Source: Brenneria rubrifaciens (GTDB lineage Bacteria > Pseudomonadota > Gammaproteobacteria > Enterobacterales > Enterobacteriaceae). From it: 64,000 nucleotides of DNA. How positions within the stretch are numbered: position 1 is the stretch's first letter; every line of letters begins with the position of its first letter. Positions 32,542-41,569 of this stretch are shown piece after piece. The stretch is from contig NZ_CP034035.1 in the NCBI RefSeq assembly GCF_005484945.1, positions 1,922,001-1,986,000 on the forward strand. The letters are read 5' to 3'. The position numbers and the translations under genes are program-made. The notes below the pieces were generated by a model. The model searched no databases. It was not told where the DNA came from and saw nothing but the letters and a program-made list of their open reading frames with translations.

Positions 32542-33450
32542 TTAGCGATCTTTCGGATCGAGGGCATCACGCAAGCCATCACCGATAAAATTGAAACAAA
32601 ATAGCGTCGCCACCAGAAACGCCGCGGGATAAAACAGCAACCAAGAAGCGACTTCTATTGAATTAGCACCATCATTCAACAATGCGCCCCAACTGCTCAA
32701 CGGTTCCTGGGTGCCTAACCCCAAAAAGCTCAGGAAAGATTCAAACAGGATCATGCTGGGCACCAACAGTGATGCATACACCACCACCACACCCAGCACG
32801 TTCGGCACAATATGGCGAATCACGATACCGCGGGTCGATACGCCGGAGACCATCGCCGCCTCAATGAATTCTTTACGTTTCAGACTCAGTGTCTGACCAC
32901 GCACAATACGCGCCATATCCAGCCAGGACACCATGCCGATTGCCACGAAGATCAAAAACATGTTCTGCCCAAAAAAAGTCACCAGCAGGATGACGAAAAA
33001 CATGAATGGAAATGAGTTGAGAATTTCCAGCAGACGCATCATGACCGAGTCGACTTTCCCGCCCAGGTAACCAGACAACGCGCCGTACAGCGTGCCGACC
33101 ACCACGGCCACCAACGCCGCCGCGACGCCCACCATCAGCGAAACCCGCCCGCCAATCGCCACTCGCACCAGCAGATCGCGACCGGAAGAGTCGGTGCCAA
33201 AATAGTGCCCAGAGGTCATATCGGGAGCGGAAGACATCATGCCCCAGTCCGTATCCGCATAGTTAAAGGGGGACAACATCGGCGCCGCAATCACAAACAG
33301 CGTGATTAATCCCAGCACAAACAGGCTGGCAAGCGCGGCCCGGTTATGAATAAAGCGTAGCCGGGCATCCTGCCAGAGACTGCGCCCTTCAATCTCGATC
33401 TGCTCACTGAAATTTTCCAATGCCTTAATCTCTTTTCGATGCCAAAACAT
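32542..33450 (-). CDS. oppC: Oligopeptide ABC transporter permease OppC
   Basis: An inner-membrane permease of the Opp importer, 302 residues with about six TM segments. A cytoplasmic N-terminal stretch precedes TM1, and the permease EAA loop is seen as EAAMVSGVSTRGIVIRHIVPN. GGGGA precedes the ATG, and the gene lies 12 bp after oppB. Confidence 0.96.
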   Translation of the reverse strand: MFWHRKEIKALENFSEQIEIEGRSLWQDARLRFIHNRAALASLFVLGLITLFVIAAPMLSPFNYADTDWGMMSSAPDMTSGHYFGTDSSGRDLLVRVAIGGRVSLMVGVAAALVAVVVGTLYGALSGYLGGKVDSVMMRLLEILNSFPFMFFVILLVTFFGQNMFLIFVAIGMVSWLDMARIVRGQTLSLKRKEFIEAAMVSGVSTRGIVIRHIVPNVLGVVVVYASLLVPSMILFESFLSFLGLGTQEPLSSWGALLNDGANSIEVASWLLFYPAAFLVATLFCFNFIGDGLRDALDPKDR

Positions 33451-33462
33451 AACGTCCCCGAT

Positions 33463-34383
33463 TCAGTAACGGATTTTGGGATCGATAACCGCGTATAGCA
33501 CGTCAATTATCGCATTGAATAAAATGGTTAATCCGCCGACCAGAATGGTCAGGCTGAGCACCAGTGAATAATCGCGATTCAGTGCGCCATTCACAAACAA
33601 CTGACCGATTCCCGGTAAGCCAAAAATGGTTTCAATGACCATTGAGCCTGTGATGATACCGACGAAAGCCGGCCCCATGTAAGAAAGCACCGGCAGCAAA
33701 GCCGGTTTTAACGCATGGCGTAGAATAATCCGGCGCATAGGCAAGCCTTTGGCACGCGCGGTACGAATAAAATTGGCGTGAAGAACTTCAATCATCGAGC
33801 CTCGGGTAATACGCGCAATACTCGCTATATAGGAGAGCGACAGCGCGACCATCGGCAAAATCATGTACCTGGCCTGGCCACCATTCCAGCCGCCTCCCGG
33901 CAGCCAGCGCAGCGTAATCGCAAAGATCAGTACCAGTAAGGGGGCAACGACAAAGCTGGGGATAACCACCCCCGTCATGGCAAACCCCATGACGGTATAG
34001 TCCCACTTACTGTTTTGTTTCAATGCCGCCGCCACGCCCGCCGTCACGCCCGATATTACGGCCAGCAAGAAGGCTGCCGCGCCTAATTTGGCTGAGACAG
34101 GAAATGACGCCGCCACCAAATCATTCACAGAATAATCTTTGTATTTGAAAGAAGGACCAAAATCCCCCTGAACCAACTGCAATAAATAATTGCCGTATTG
34201 CTTCAGAATCGGATCGTTCAGATGATATTTGGCCTCAATATTCGCCATCACTTCCGGTGGAAGATTACGCTCGCCGGTAAAAGGACTGCCTGGCGCCAGG
34301 CGCATCATAAAAAACGAGAGCGTAATCAGAATAAACAGGGTCGGAATCGCTTCCAGACAGCGGCGAAATATAAATTTTAACAT
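33463..34383 (-). CDS. oppB: Oligopeptide ABC transporter permease OppB
   Basis: The partner permease of OppC, 306 residues with six TM segments. It begins MLKFIFRRCLEAIPTLFILITLSFFMMR, as in E. coli OppB, and contains the EAA-loop-like segment RTARAKGLPMRRIILRHALKPA. It follows oppA after a 53-bp gap that holds a hairpin. Confidence 0.96.
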   Translation of the reverse strand: MLKFIFRRCLEAIPTLFILITLSFFMMRLAPGSPFTGERNLPPEVMANIEAKYHLNDPILKQYGNYLLQLVQGDFGPSFKYKDYSVNDLVAASFPVSAKLGAAAFLLAVISGVTAGVAAALKQNSKWDYTVMGFAMTGVVIPSFVVAPLLVLIFAITLRWLPGGGWNGGQARYMILPMVALSLSYIASIARITRGSMIEVLHANFIRTARAKGLPMRRIILRHALKPALLPVLSYMGPAFVGIITGSMVIETIFGLPGIGQLFVNGALNRDYSLVLSLTILVGGLTILFNAIIDVLYAVIDPKIRY

Positions 34384-34398
34384 TGCTCATACCTATTA

Positions 34399-34429
34399 AA
34401 CCGGCAGCACAAATAACGTTCTGCCGGTT
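34399..34429 (-). promoter_or_regulatory. Intercistronic hairpin between oppA and oppB
   Basis: On the minus strand ACCGGCAG pairs with CTGCCGGT around a 13-nt loop, 8 bp after the oppA stop. The following run (TTTAATAGG) is a poor terminator. Such an element could partly terminate or protect oppA mRNA, giving excess binding protein over the membrane parts. Confidence 0.6.
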
Positions 34430-34436
34430 ATTTTTA

Positions 34437-36077
34437 TTAATGCTTGATAATATAAAGATCTTTAACGTAAACGTTATCCAGCGGATCTCTACCGGTTAAC
34501 CCGCCGACATAGGGTTTCACCAGCCGAATATTGGCATAGTAATAAACCGGAACGATGACCGCGTCTTTATCCAACAGCGTCTCTGCCCGCTGATAAATCG
34601 CTGCACGTTCTTCATTCGTTTTCACCTGCAAGGACTTGGCGAATAGCGCGTCAAAATCGCTGTTCTTAAAATGCGACGTGTTGTTGCTACTGTTTGACAG
34701 CATAGTGTTCAGGAAGGAAGACGGTTCATTATAGTCGGCGCACCATCCCCCGCGAGCAAGATCATATGAGCCTTGATGGCGAGAATCGAGGAAGGTTTTC
34801 CACTCCTGATTCTCCAGCTTGATATTTACACCAATGTTCTGTTTCCAGATTGACGCCGCCGCAATCGCCATCTTCTTATGCAAATCAGAGGTGTTATATA
34901 ACAGATTGAGGGTCAACGGCTTATCTGTGGTATACCCTGCTTCAGCCAGCAGTTTTTTCGCCTGCTGATTACGTTTTTCCTGCGGCCAGCTAAACCACTC
35001 CGGTCGTACCGAGGTTATCCCGTCAATATAGGGAGGAACAAAGCCATAAGCGGGAATATCGCCCTGATTTTTGACCTTATTGGTTAAAATATCCTGGCTC
35101 AACCCCAAACGCAGCGCGGTTCTGACCCGAACATCATCAAATGGCGCTTTCTGATTATTGATTTCGTAGTAATAAGTACACAAATAAGGATTGACCTTCA
35201 CTTCCTGCGGGATCTCTCTTTTCAGCTTCTGGAACAGCTCAATCGGCAGGGAATTGTTGGTCATATCGATTTCACCGCTGCGGTAGCGGTTAACATCGGT
35301 CACTTCGGACGCAATCGGCAGATAGGTGACCTGATTAATCACAGTATCGGTGTTATCCCAATATTGTGGGTTACGCTCCAGCACTAATTTTTCATTCACG
35401 ATCCATTCTTTCAGCTTATAGGCGCCATTGCCGACCCAGTTTTGCGACTGCGTCCATTTTTCACCATACTTTTCGACCACCGCTTTATTCACGGGTGACA
35501 AAGCTGGATGAATCGGCAATTTATAGAAATAAGGCACCGCTTCGGAAAGCGTGACTTCCAGCGTATGATCATCCAGGGCTTTTACCCCTAGCGTATCCGG
35601 CGTTTTCTTGCCGGAGATGATGTCATCGATATTAGCCAAATGACCATATTGCAGATAGCTGGCATAAGGCGATGCGGTTTTGGGATCGGCCAGACGCTGC
35701 CAACTGTAAACGAAATCCTGCGCCGTGACGGGATCACCGTTTGACCAGCGCGCCTCTTTGCGCAAATGAAACGTCCACACTTTGAAATCTTTGTTATCCC
35801 AACTTTCCGCCACGCCGGGGATCACTTTGCCGTTCGCATCCGAAATCACCAACCCCTCAAGCAGATCGCGTGACACATTCGACTCGGGTACGCCTTCGAT
35901 TTTATGCGGATCTAACGAAGCCACCTCCGCGCCATTGTTTCGCACCAGTTCCTGCTTTTCCGCCAGTTGCACACCGGCAGGGACAGTAGCCGCCCAAGTC
36001 TGCCCCGTTGCCGTTACGCATAGCAGCGTTACTATACTACTGACGGCGAGCCTTTTTCTTGTAGTCATGAGTGTCAT
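34437..36077 (-). CDS. oppA: Periplasmic oligopeptide-binding protein OppA
   Basis: This periplasmic receptor delivers peptides to OppBCDF. The 546-residue precursor (543 if the ATG at 36068 is used) has an N-terminal signal peptide with cleavage near ...GQTWA-A and an extracytoplasmic solute-binding family 5 domain, with the conserved VSRDLLEGL and YASYLQYGH blocks. An overlapping double AGGAG site fits both ATGs. It is the first gene of opp, and the leader upstream is long and AT-rich. Confidence 0.97.
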   Translation of the reverse strand: MTLMTTRKRLAVSSIVTLLCVTATGQTWAATVPAGVQLAEKQELVRNNGAEVASLDPHKIEGVPESNVSRDLLEGLVISDANGKVIPGVAESWDNKDFKVWTFHLRKEARWSNGDPVTAQDFVYSWQRLADPKTASPYASYLQYGHLANIDDIISGKKTPDTLGVKALDDHTLEVTLSEAVPYFYKLPIHPALSPVNKAVVEKYGEKWTQSQNWVGNGAYKLKEWIVNEKLVLERNPQYWDNTDTVINQVTYLPIASEVTDVNRYRSGEIDMTNNSLPIELFQKLKREIPQEVKVNPYLCTYYYEINNQKAPFDDVRVRTALRLGLSQDILTNKVKNQGDIPAYGFVPPYIDGITSVRPEWFSWPQEKRNQQAKKLLAEAGYTTDKPLTLNLLYNTSDLHKKMAIAAASIWKQNIGVNIKLENQEWKTFLDSRHQGSYDLARGGWCADYNEPSSFLNTMLSNSSNNTSHFKNSDFDALFAKSLQVKTNEERAAIYQRAETLLDKDAVIVPVYYYANIRLVKPYVGGLTGRDPLDNVYVKDLYIIKH

Positions 36078-36542
36078 TCTCCTCTCCTGTATTTCATCGT
36101 GGCCAACCTATTCTCTTTATGTGTCTCAACCGCAAATGTTATTTAGCGGTTCTGTACCGATTACACTGCCAACATAAGGTGTTGTCGATCCTCAATACCG
36201 CTGGTGTGTTTCGACACAGAGGTTTCATCAGGCACTTTTCTCTATCCTGTCAGCACCCATAAAATTAACTTATAAATAATCAAGAATTGGTCATGCTGGC
36301 TCGAAGCTATCAAAAGAGAACATCTACGCCAATATCTTTAAATTCATGTTGCTGAATTTTCTTTATGATGGTCAAAACGATGTTTAAATAACATCGGAAA
36401 GAAAAATCATTAACCACTTGATAAATAATATCATTTAAAAAAACACAAATTTTTAAAAAAATAAATAATTAAGTTATTGATACAAAAAAGATCTGCTCGA
36501 TATCTGACCTTGCGATTGAAAATCATAAAAACGCGTATTTCC

Positions 36543-36564
36543 TTTTGTTACAAAGGTAACAAAA
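36543..36564. promoter_or_regulatory. Perfect 22-bp palindrome, candidate operator
   Basis: TTTTGTTAC-N4-GTAACAAAA is a perfect 9-bp inverted repeat. Its spacing and symmetry look like a dimeric regulator site. I could not match it to a known consensus; the half-site weakly recalls OmpR-type boxes. It is about 470 bp from oppA and 500 bp from adhE. Confidence 0.5.
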
Positions 36565-36724
36565 TACATCCCGTATATAGGGTGATAAAAGGATCGCGAT
36601 CACGTTTAACAAATAAATAACAGAGCAAATAATAAGCTTATGATATAAGAATTTTTTATGTGAAAAAGTGCGAGTAGGGAATACGGTCGGAAGAGGTTGT
36701 TGATAATCAATATCGACAATTAGC

Positions 36725-36746
36725 CATGCTGAAAGGTGTCAGCATG
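36725..36746. promoter_or_regulatory. Cra-like dyad upstream of adhE
   Basis: CATGCTGA-N6-TCAGCATG is a perfect 8-bp dyad. Its core TGAAAGGTGTCA matches 10 of 12 positions of the Cra (FruR) consensus TGAAWCGWTTCA. It lies about 320 bp before the adhE start. Cra represses adhE in E. coli, where a distal promoter lies about 290 nt upstream of the gene. Confidence 0.55.
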
Positions 36747-36805
36747 CGAAAATCTAGATCGAGATCACAAAAATGACACCTACAAATCGGTATGCTTTTT
36801 TCATG

Positions 36806-36834
36806 TTCAACCATACAAGCGAATCTTCTACACT
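36806..36834 (+). promoter_or_regulatory. Candidate adhE promoter
   Basis: TTCAAC and TACACT are separated by 17 bp, giving a start near 36841 and a leader of about 226 nt. The hexamers are imperfect, and a promoter closer to the Cra-like dyad is possible. Confidence 0.35.
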
Positions 36835-37066
36835 TAGAGCAATTTTAGGAATAATGTTTTAAAGATGTGCCATATCAACGGTTACAGTATTTTAAAAACC
36901 GAATAGTTAACCTTAGGAAAGGTCAACAAAGCTCTTTGAGTCAATCCATGCGGCATCAATAGGTAAGGCAGTGTGGTGTGAGGTTGGAAAAGCGCGTTAT
37001 CAGCGCGTTTACCTATACTGTAGCAACCGATTGACTGAAAGAGTTTAACATTACCAGGAGAGCATT

Positions 37067-39754
37067 ATGGCCGTAACCAATGTTTCTGAACTTAACGCAC
37101 TAGTGAAGAGAGTAAAAAAAGCGCAGCAGGAGTTTGCCAACTATACACAAGAGCAAGTCGATAAAATTTTCCGCGCAGCCGCACTCGCCGCTGCCGATGC
37201 GCGAATCCCGCTGGCGAAAATGGCTGTTGCCGAATCAGGCATGGGAATTGTGGAAGACAAGGTAATTAAAAACCATTTTGCTTCCGAATACATCTATAAC
37301 GCCTATCAGGACGAAAAAACCTGTGGCGTGCTCTCTACCGATGACAACTATGGCACCATCACCATCGCGGAACCGATTGGTCTGATTTGCGGAATCGTAC
37401 CGACAACCAATCCAACTTCTACAGCTATTTTCAAGGCGCTGATCAGCCTAAAAACCCGCAACGGGATCATCTTCTCCCCGCATCCACGGGCCAAAAACGC
37501 CACCAACAAAGCGGCGGATATCGTTCTGCAAGCCGCCATCGCCGCCGGTGCGCCCAAAGATATTATCGGCTGGATTGACCAGCCGTCGGTTGAACTGTCC
37601 AACCAGCTAATGCATCACCCGGATATCAACCTGATTCTGGCAACCGGTGGTCCTGGTATGGTGAAAGCCGCCTATAGCTCGGGTAAACCGGCAATCGGCG
37701 TTGGCGCGGGTAACACCCCGGTAGTGATCGATGAGACGGCCGACATCAAACGTGCCGTTGCCTCAATTCTGATGTCGAAAACGTTCGATAACGGCGTCAT
37801 TTGCGCATCTGAGCAATCCGTTATTGTGGTTGATCGCGTCTATGACGCCGTTCGGGAACGTTTCGCTTCTCACGGCGGATACATGCTGAGAGGCAAAGAA
37901 CTTCAGGCTGTTCAAGCGATTCTATTGAAAAACGGCGCGCTCAATGCAGATATTGTGGGCCAGCCAGCGCCGAAAATTGCAGAAATGGCCGGGATCACCG
38001 TGCCGGCCAACACGAAAGTGCTAATTGGCGAAGTGACTGCCGTCGATGAATCCGAACCGTTTGCCCACGAAAAACTGTCGCCTACGCTTGCCATGTATCG
38101 CGCTGTCGATTTTAACGATGCGGTTACCAAAGCGGAAAAACTGGTCGCCATGGGCGGGATCGGGCATACCTCATGCCTGTATACCGACCAGGACAACCAG
38201 CAGGAACGCATCAATATTTTCGGCAACATGATGAAAACCGCCCGTATTTTGATCAATACCCCTGCCTCTCATGGTGGTATCGGCGACCTGTATAATTTCA
38301 AACTCGCCCCGTCCCTGACGCTGGGTTGCGGTTCCTGGGGAGGTAACTCCATCTCGGAAAACGTCGGTCCGAAACACTTGATTAACAAGAAAACGGTAGC
38401 GAAGCGAGCAGAAAATATGTTATGGCATAAACTTCCCAAATCCATTTATTTCCGTCGCGGCTCCCTGCCCGTCGCGCTTGAAGAAGTCGCCTCCGACGGA
38501 GCCAAACGCGCGTTCATTGTGACCGACCGCTTCCTGTTCAATAACGGCTATGTCGATCAAGTGGTCAACGTGTTGAAACAGCACGGTGTGGAAACTGAGG
38601 TTTTCTTTGAGGTCGAAGCCGATCCGACACTAAGCATCGTGCGCAAAGGCGCAGAGCAAATGAACTCTTTTAAACCGGATATTATCATTGCGCTCGGTGG
38701 CGGTTCTCCGATGGATGCGGCGAAAATCATGTGGGTTATGTATGAGCACCCCGCCACCCACTTTGAAGAACTGGCGCTGCGCTTTATGGATATCCGTAAA
38801 CGCATCTATAAGTTCCCGAAAATGGGCGTGAAGGCCAAGATGATCGCCATCACCACCACTTCCGGTACGGGTTCCGAAGTTACCCCGTTTGCGGTTGTGA
38901 CCGATGATTCCACCGGACAGAAATATCCTTTGGCTGACTACGCATTGACGCCGGATATGGCCATCGTTGATGCCAATCTGGTGATGAATATGCCGAAATC
39001 TCTGTGCGCGTTTGGTGGTTTGGATGCCGTTACCCACTCACTGGAAGCCTATGTGTCCGTGCTGGCGAATGAGTATTCTGATGGTCAGGCATTGCAGGCG
39101 CTGAAGTTGCTGAAAGAAAACTTGCCGGCCAGCTATCGCGATGGCGCAAAAAATCCAGTGGCCCGCGAGCGAGTTCACAACGCTGCGACCATCGCCGGCA
39201 TCGCCTTTGCCAACGCCTTCCTGGGTGTTTGTCACTCGATAGCGCATAAGTTGGGCTCGGAGTTCCACATTCCGCACGGTTTGGCGAATGCGATGTTGAT
39301 CTGCAATGTTATCCGCTATAACGCGAATGATAACCCGACCAAGCAAACGACGTTCAGTCAATATGACCGTCCTCAGGCTCGTCGCCGTTATGCCGAAATC
39401 GCTGATCACCTGAATCTCACCGCCCCAACTGATCGTACCGCGCAGAAAATTGAAAAACTGCTGAACTGGCTGGAAGGAATGAAGACAGAGTTAGGCATCC
39501 CCACGTCCATCCGTGAAGCGGGAGTGCAGGAAGCGGATTTCCTGGCGAAAGTGGATAAACTGTCTGAAGATGCTTTCGACGATCAGTGCACTGGCGCAAA
39601 TCCGCGTTATCCGCTGATTTCAGAACTGAAACAAATTCTGATGGACACGTACTATGGCCGTAAATTCTCTGAAGATCTGGCAAAAGAAGCGGTCCAACCA
39701 GCGGTGCCTGCGGAAAAAATCGTGAAACAACAACCAAAGAAAGTCACCAGTTGA
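37067..39754 (+). CDS. adhE: Bifunctional acetaldehyde-CoA/alcohol dehydrogenase AdhE
   Basis: This fermentation enzyme reduces acetyl-CoA to ethanol and forms spirosomes. The 895-residue chain has an N-terminal aldehyde dehydrogenase domain (about 1-440) with Cys246 in NGVICASEQ, and a C-terminal iron-dependent alcohol dehydrogenase domain (about 450-870). Typical sites include GGGSPMDAAK, TTTSGTGSEVTPF and FHIPHGLANA. AGGAGA precedes the ATG. It has a long leader, fitting complex anaerobic control. Confidence 0.98.
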   Translation: MAVTNVSELNALVKRVKKAQQEFANYTQEQVDKIFRAAALAAADARIPLAKMAVAESGMGIVEDKVIKNHFASEYIYNAYQDEKTCGVLSTDDNYGTITIAEPIGLICGIVPTTNPTSTAIFKALISLKTRNGIIFSPHPRAKNATNKAADIVLQAAIAAGAPKDIIGWIDQPSVELSNQLMHHPDINLILATGGPGMVKAAYSSGKPAIGVGAGNTPVVIDETADIKRAVASILMSKTFDNGVICASEQSVIVVDRVYDAVRERFASHGGYMLRGKELQAVQAILLKNGALNADIVGQPAPKIAEMAGITVPANTKVLIGEVTAVDESEPFAHEKLSPTLAMYRAVDFNDAVTKAEKLVAMGGIGHTSCLYTDQDNQQERINIFGNMMKTARILINTPASHGGIGDLYNFKLAPSLTLGCGSWGGNSISENVGPKHLINKKTVAKRAENMLWHKLPKSIYFRRGSLPVALEEVASDGAKRAFIVTDRFLFNNGYVDQVVNVLKQHGVETEVFFEVEADPTLSIVRKGAEQMNSFKPDIIIALGGGSPMDAAKIMWVMYEHPATHFEELALRFMDIRKRIYKFPKMGVKAKMIAITTTSGTGSEVTPFAVVTDDSTGQKYPLADYALTPDMAIVDANLVMNMPKSLCAFGGLDAVTHSLEAYVSVLANEYSDGQALQALKLLKENLPASYRDGAKNPVARERVHNAATIAGIAFANAFLGVCHSIAHKLGSEFHIPHGLANAMLICNVIRYNANDNPTKQTTFSQYDRPQARRRYAEIADHLNLTAPTDRTAQKIEKLLNWLEGMKTELGIPTSIREAGVQEADFLAKVDKLSEDAFDDQCTGANPRYPLISELKQILMDTYYGRKFSEDLAKEAVQPAVPAEKIVKQQPKKVTS

Positions 39755-39766
39755 TTCAAGCTGCAT

Positions 39767-39791
39767 CAAACAGCCTCTTTTGAGGCTGTTT
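39767..39791 (+). terminator. adhE terminator 1
   Basis: AAACAGCCTC-TTTT-GAGGCTGTTTC, 12 bp after the adhE stop; symmetric A/T flanks allow bidirectional use. Confidence 0.88.
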
Positions 39792-39806
39792 CAGCCGATT
39801 ATCTCA

Positions 39807-39834
39807 ATGCCTTGCCTATATGCAGGGCATTTTT
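39807..39834 (+). terminator. adhE terminator 2
   Basis: ATGCCTTGC pairs with GCAGGGCAT (one wobble) around a 6-nt loop, followed by TTTT. It sits 16 bp beyond terminator 1. The remainder up to tdk (about 200 bp) shows no other feature. Confidence 0.7.
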
Positions 39835-40033
39835 ATGCTGTCAACCGCAGTAGTCAGGCTTACAGCGCAGTATTGATGCCCTACATACCTTTTTGCCTTC
39901 AATCCCCTGAGCAGCCCGATAGACGCGTTAGAAGCCAAAACTGCGCGCACTCGACATCCCGTGGCAACCCAACTATTCAGCAAGCAATAAAACGCATTGA
40001 TACGACCCTCGCGCCCAATCAGATTTTCACCTT

Positions 40034-40630
40034 TTATTCGCTTACGATTCCGTTCAATCCCAATGCGATTTTATAATGTTTTCTGCATACGGAAACATAG
40101 CTTTCATTGCCGCCAATCACTACCTGTTCACCTTCATGCAGCGGGTTACCCTGCGAATCCAAACGCAATACACGGTTCGCTTTACGTCCGCAGTGACAAA
40201 CCGTTTTAAGCTCAATCAATTTATCGGCCCAGGCTAATAAATAGTGGCTTCCCGAGAACAGTTCGCCACGAAAATCCGTACGCAAGCCGTAACACAATAC
40301 TGGGATATCTAATTGATCCACTACGTCGGAAAGCTCGTCCACTTGTTCACGGGTCAAAAACTGACACTCGTCAATTAATACACAGTGAATAGGTTGAGCC
40401 CGATGTTCTTTCGCAAGCAGGCTAAATAAAGACGTCTGCGGATTAAACAATAACGCAGGAGAAGAGAGGCCAATACGGGAGCTCACTACCCCAACGCCAT
40501 GCCGGTTATCTATTTCCGCGGTAAACACCAGCGTCCGCATACCACGTTCCTGATAGTTATATGAAGATTGCAATAGCGCAGTAGATTTCCCCGCATTCAT
40601 TGCTGAATAATAAAAATAAAGCTGAGCCAT
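40034..40630 (-). CDS. tdk: Thymidine kinase
   Basis: A cytoplasmic type II thymidine kinase of the pyrimidine salvage pathway. The ATG at 40630 ([16 protein letters not shown]) begins the conserved P-loop region; a 23-codon upstream extension is excluded. The 198 residues include Walker B IDECQFL and the zinc ligands CHCGRK and CRKH. It lies between adhE and hns, as in E. coli. Confidence 0.96.
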   Translation of the reverse strand: MAQLYFYYSAMNAGKSTALLQSSYNYQERGMRTLVFTAEIDNRHGVGVVSSRIGLSSPALLFNPQTSLFSLLAKEHRAQPIHCVLIDECQFLTREQVDELSDVVDQLDIPVLCYGLRTDFRGELFSGSHYLLAWADKLIELKTVCHCGRKANRVLRLDSQGNPLHEGEQVVIGGNESYVSVCRKHYKIALGLNGIVSE

Positions 40631-41022
40631 ACTCAGGCGCTCCAAAAGGCAGGCTATATCGTATCTTATACGGTTAAACTTTATTGTAACAACCCGCATT
40701 TAGATTGTGCAACGCACTATTACATTCACTTTTACCCTGCCGCAGCTATTGATAGATAAAGATATAAAGACGCCTTATAACAGCAATACAGGGTTCAATA
40801 AGCGTTCCGAACACATTAGTTGCTGAAAAAATGGCGGGGGAAATCTATTTCTCATCGCAGTAAACGTATTTTATATTCAGGTCACTTTGGGTGTGATATC
40901 TGTTTTAAAATTGGCAATTTTTAACAAACTTACAAAGTTGACTATTGCAGAAAAGAAAATAGCACTCTATTATCTCTCTACACGCCACACGTTACCTAAA
41001 ATATAAATTTGAGATTATCACA
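40631..41022. other. Divergent tdk / hns upstream region
   Basis: 392 bp, AT-rich, without a gene. It carries the hns promoter candidate described separately and presumably the tdk promoter. Its AT richness fits hns autoregulation. Confidence 0.5.
40945..40973 (+). promoter_or_regulatory. Candidate hns promoter
   Basis: TTGCAG and TATTAT are separated by 17 bp. Start is expected near 40980, leaving a leader of about 43 nt before the hns ATG. Confidence 0.55.
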
Positions 41023-41430
41023 ATGAGCGAAGCACTAAAGATTTTAAACAATATCCGTACTCTGCGTGCCCAAGCTAGAGAATGCAGCTTGGATACTTTG
41101 GAAGAAATGCTGGAGAAACTGGAAGTCGTCGTTAATGAACGTCGTGAAGAAGAAAGCCAGGTTCAGGCAGAAGTTGAAGAACGTGCACGTAAATTGCAGC
41201 AATATCGCGACATGTTGATTGCCGACGGCATTGATCCCAACGAGTTATTGCAATCTCTCGGTTCTGTAAAAGTCGCAGGTAAAAGTAAACGCGCGGCTCG
41301 CCCGGCAAAATATCAATATACCGATGAAAACGGCGAAGTTAAAACCTGGACCGGTCAGGGCCGTACTCCTGCGGTAATCAAAAAAGCTATCGAAGAACAA
41401 GGTAAATCGTTAGACGATTTCCTGCTCTAA
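41023..41430 (+). CDS. hns: H-NS, nucleoid-structuring protein
   Basis: H-NS silences AT-rich DNA. The 135-residue protein has an N-terminal helical oligomerisation region (about 1-80), a short linker and a C-terminal DNA-binding domain with the AT-hook-like QGRTP (QGR at 112-114) and [17 protein letters not shown]. It is a full-length H-NS and not an Hha- or StpA-like variant, judged by close match to E. coli. It ends in a strong terminator. Confidence 0.98.
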   Translation: MSEALKILNNIRTLRAQARECSLDTLEEMLEKLEVVVNERREEESQVQAEVEERARKLQQYRDMLIADGIDPNELLQSLGSVKVAGKSKRAARPAKYQYTDENGEVKTWTGQGRTPAVIKKAIEEQGKSLDDFLL

Positions 41431-41456
41431 TCCAGTTCTAAAATAAAAAACATTAA

Positions 41457-41487
41457 TACCCCTGATTTTTATCAGGGGTAATTTTTT
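41457..41487 (+). terminator. Terminator of hns
   Basis: TACCCCTGAT-TTTT-ATCAGGGGTA followed by ATTTTTT. Confidence 0.93.
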
Positions 41488-41569
41488 GCCAAAAACGAGA
41501 GAGATATAGGTGGGAACTGTTGCTCTTCATCTTTTGTAATAAGGCAGAGAACAACAATTTTATTAGAAT

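Larger units (their letters stand above)
36078..37066. other. oppA-adhE intergenic region, AT-rich, no gene
   Basis: 989 bp separate the divergent oppA and adhE. No ORF with family features was found. The strip 36280-36540 is very AT-rich. Several inverted repeats stand out: 36543-36564, 36697-36719 and 36725-36746. In E. coli this interval carries ychE (MarC family); I see no recognisable remnant. The region should hold the oppA promoter and a long adhE leader. Confidence 0.7.

Noticed and set aside
39780..40076. 98-codon frame between adhE and tdk
   Set aside because: It starts inside the adhE terminator, crosses terminator 2 and runs into tdk antisense. No ribosome site or homology.
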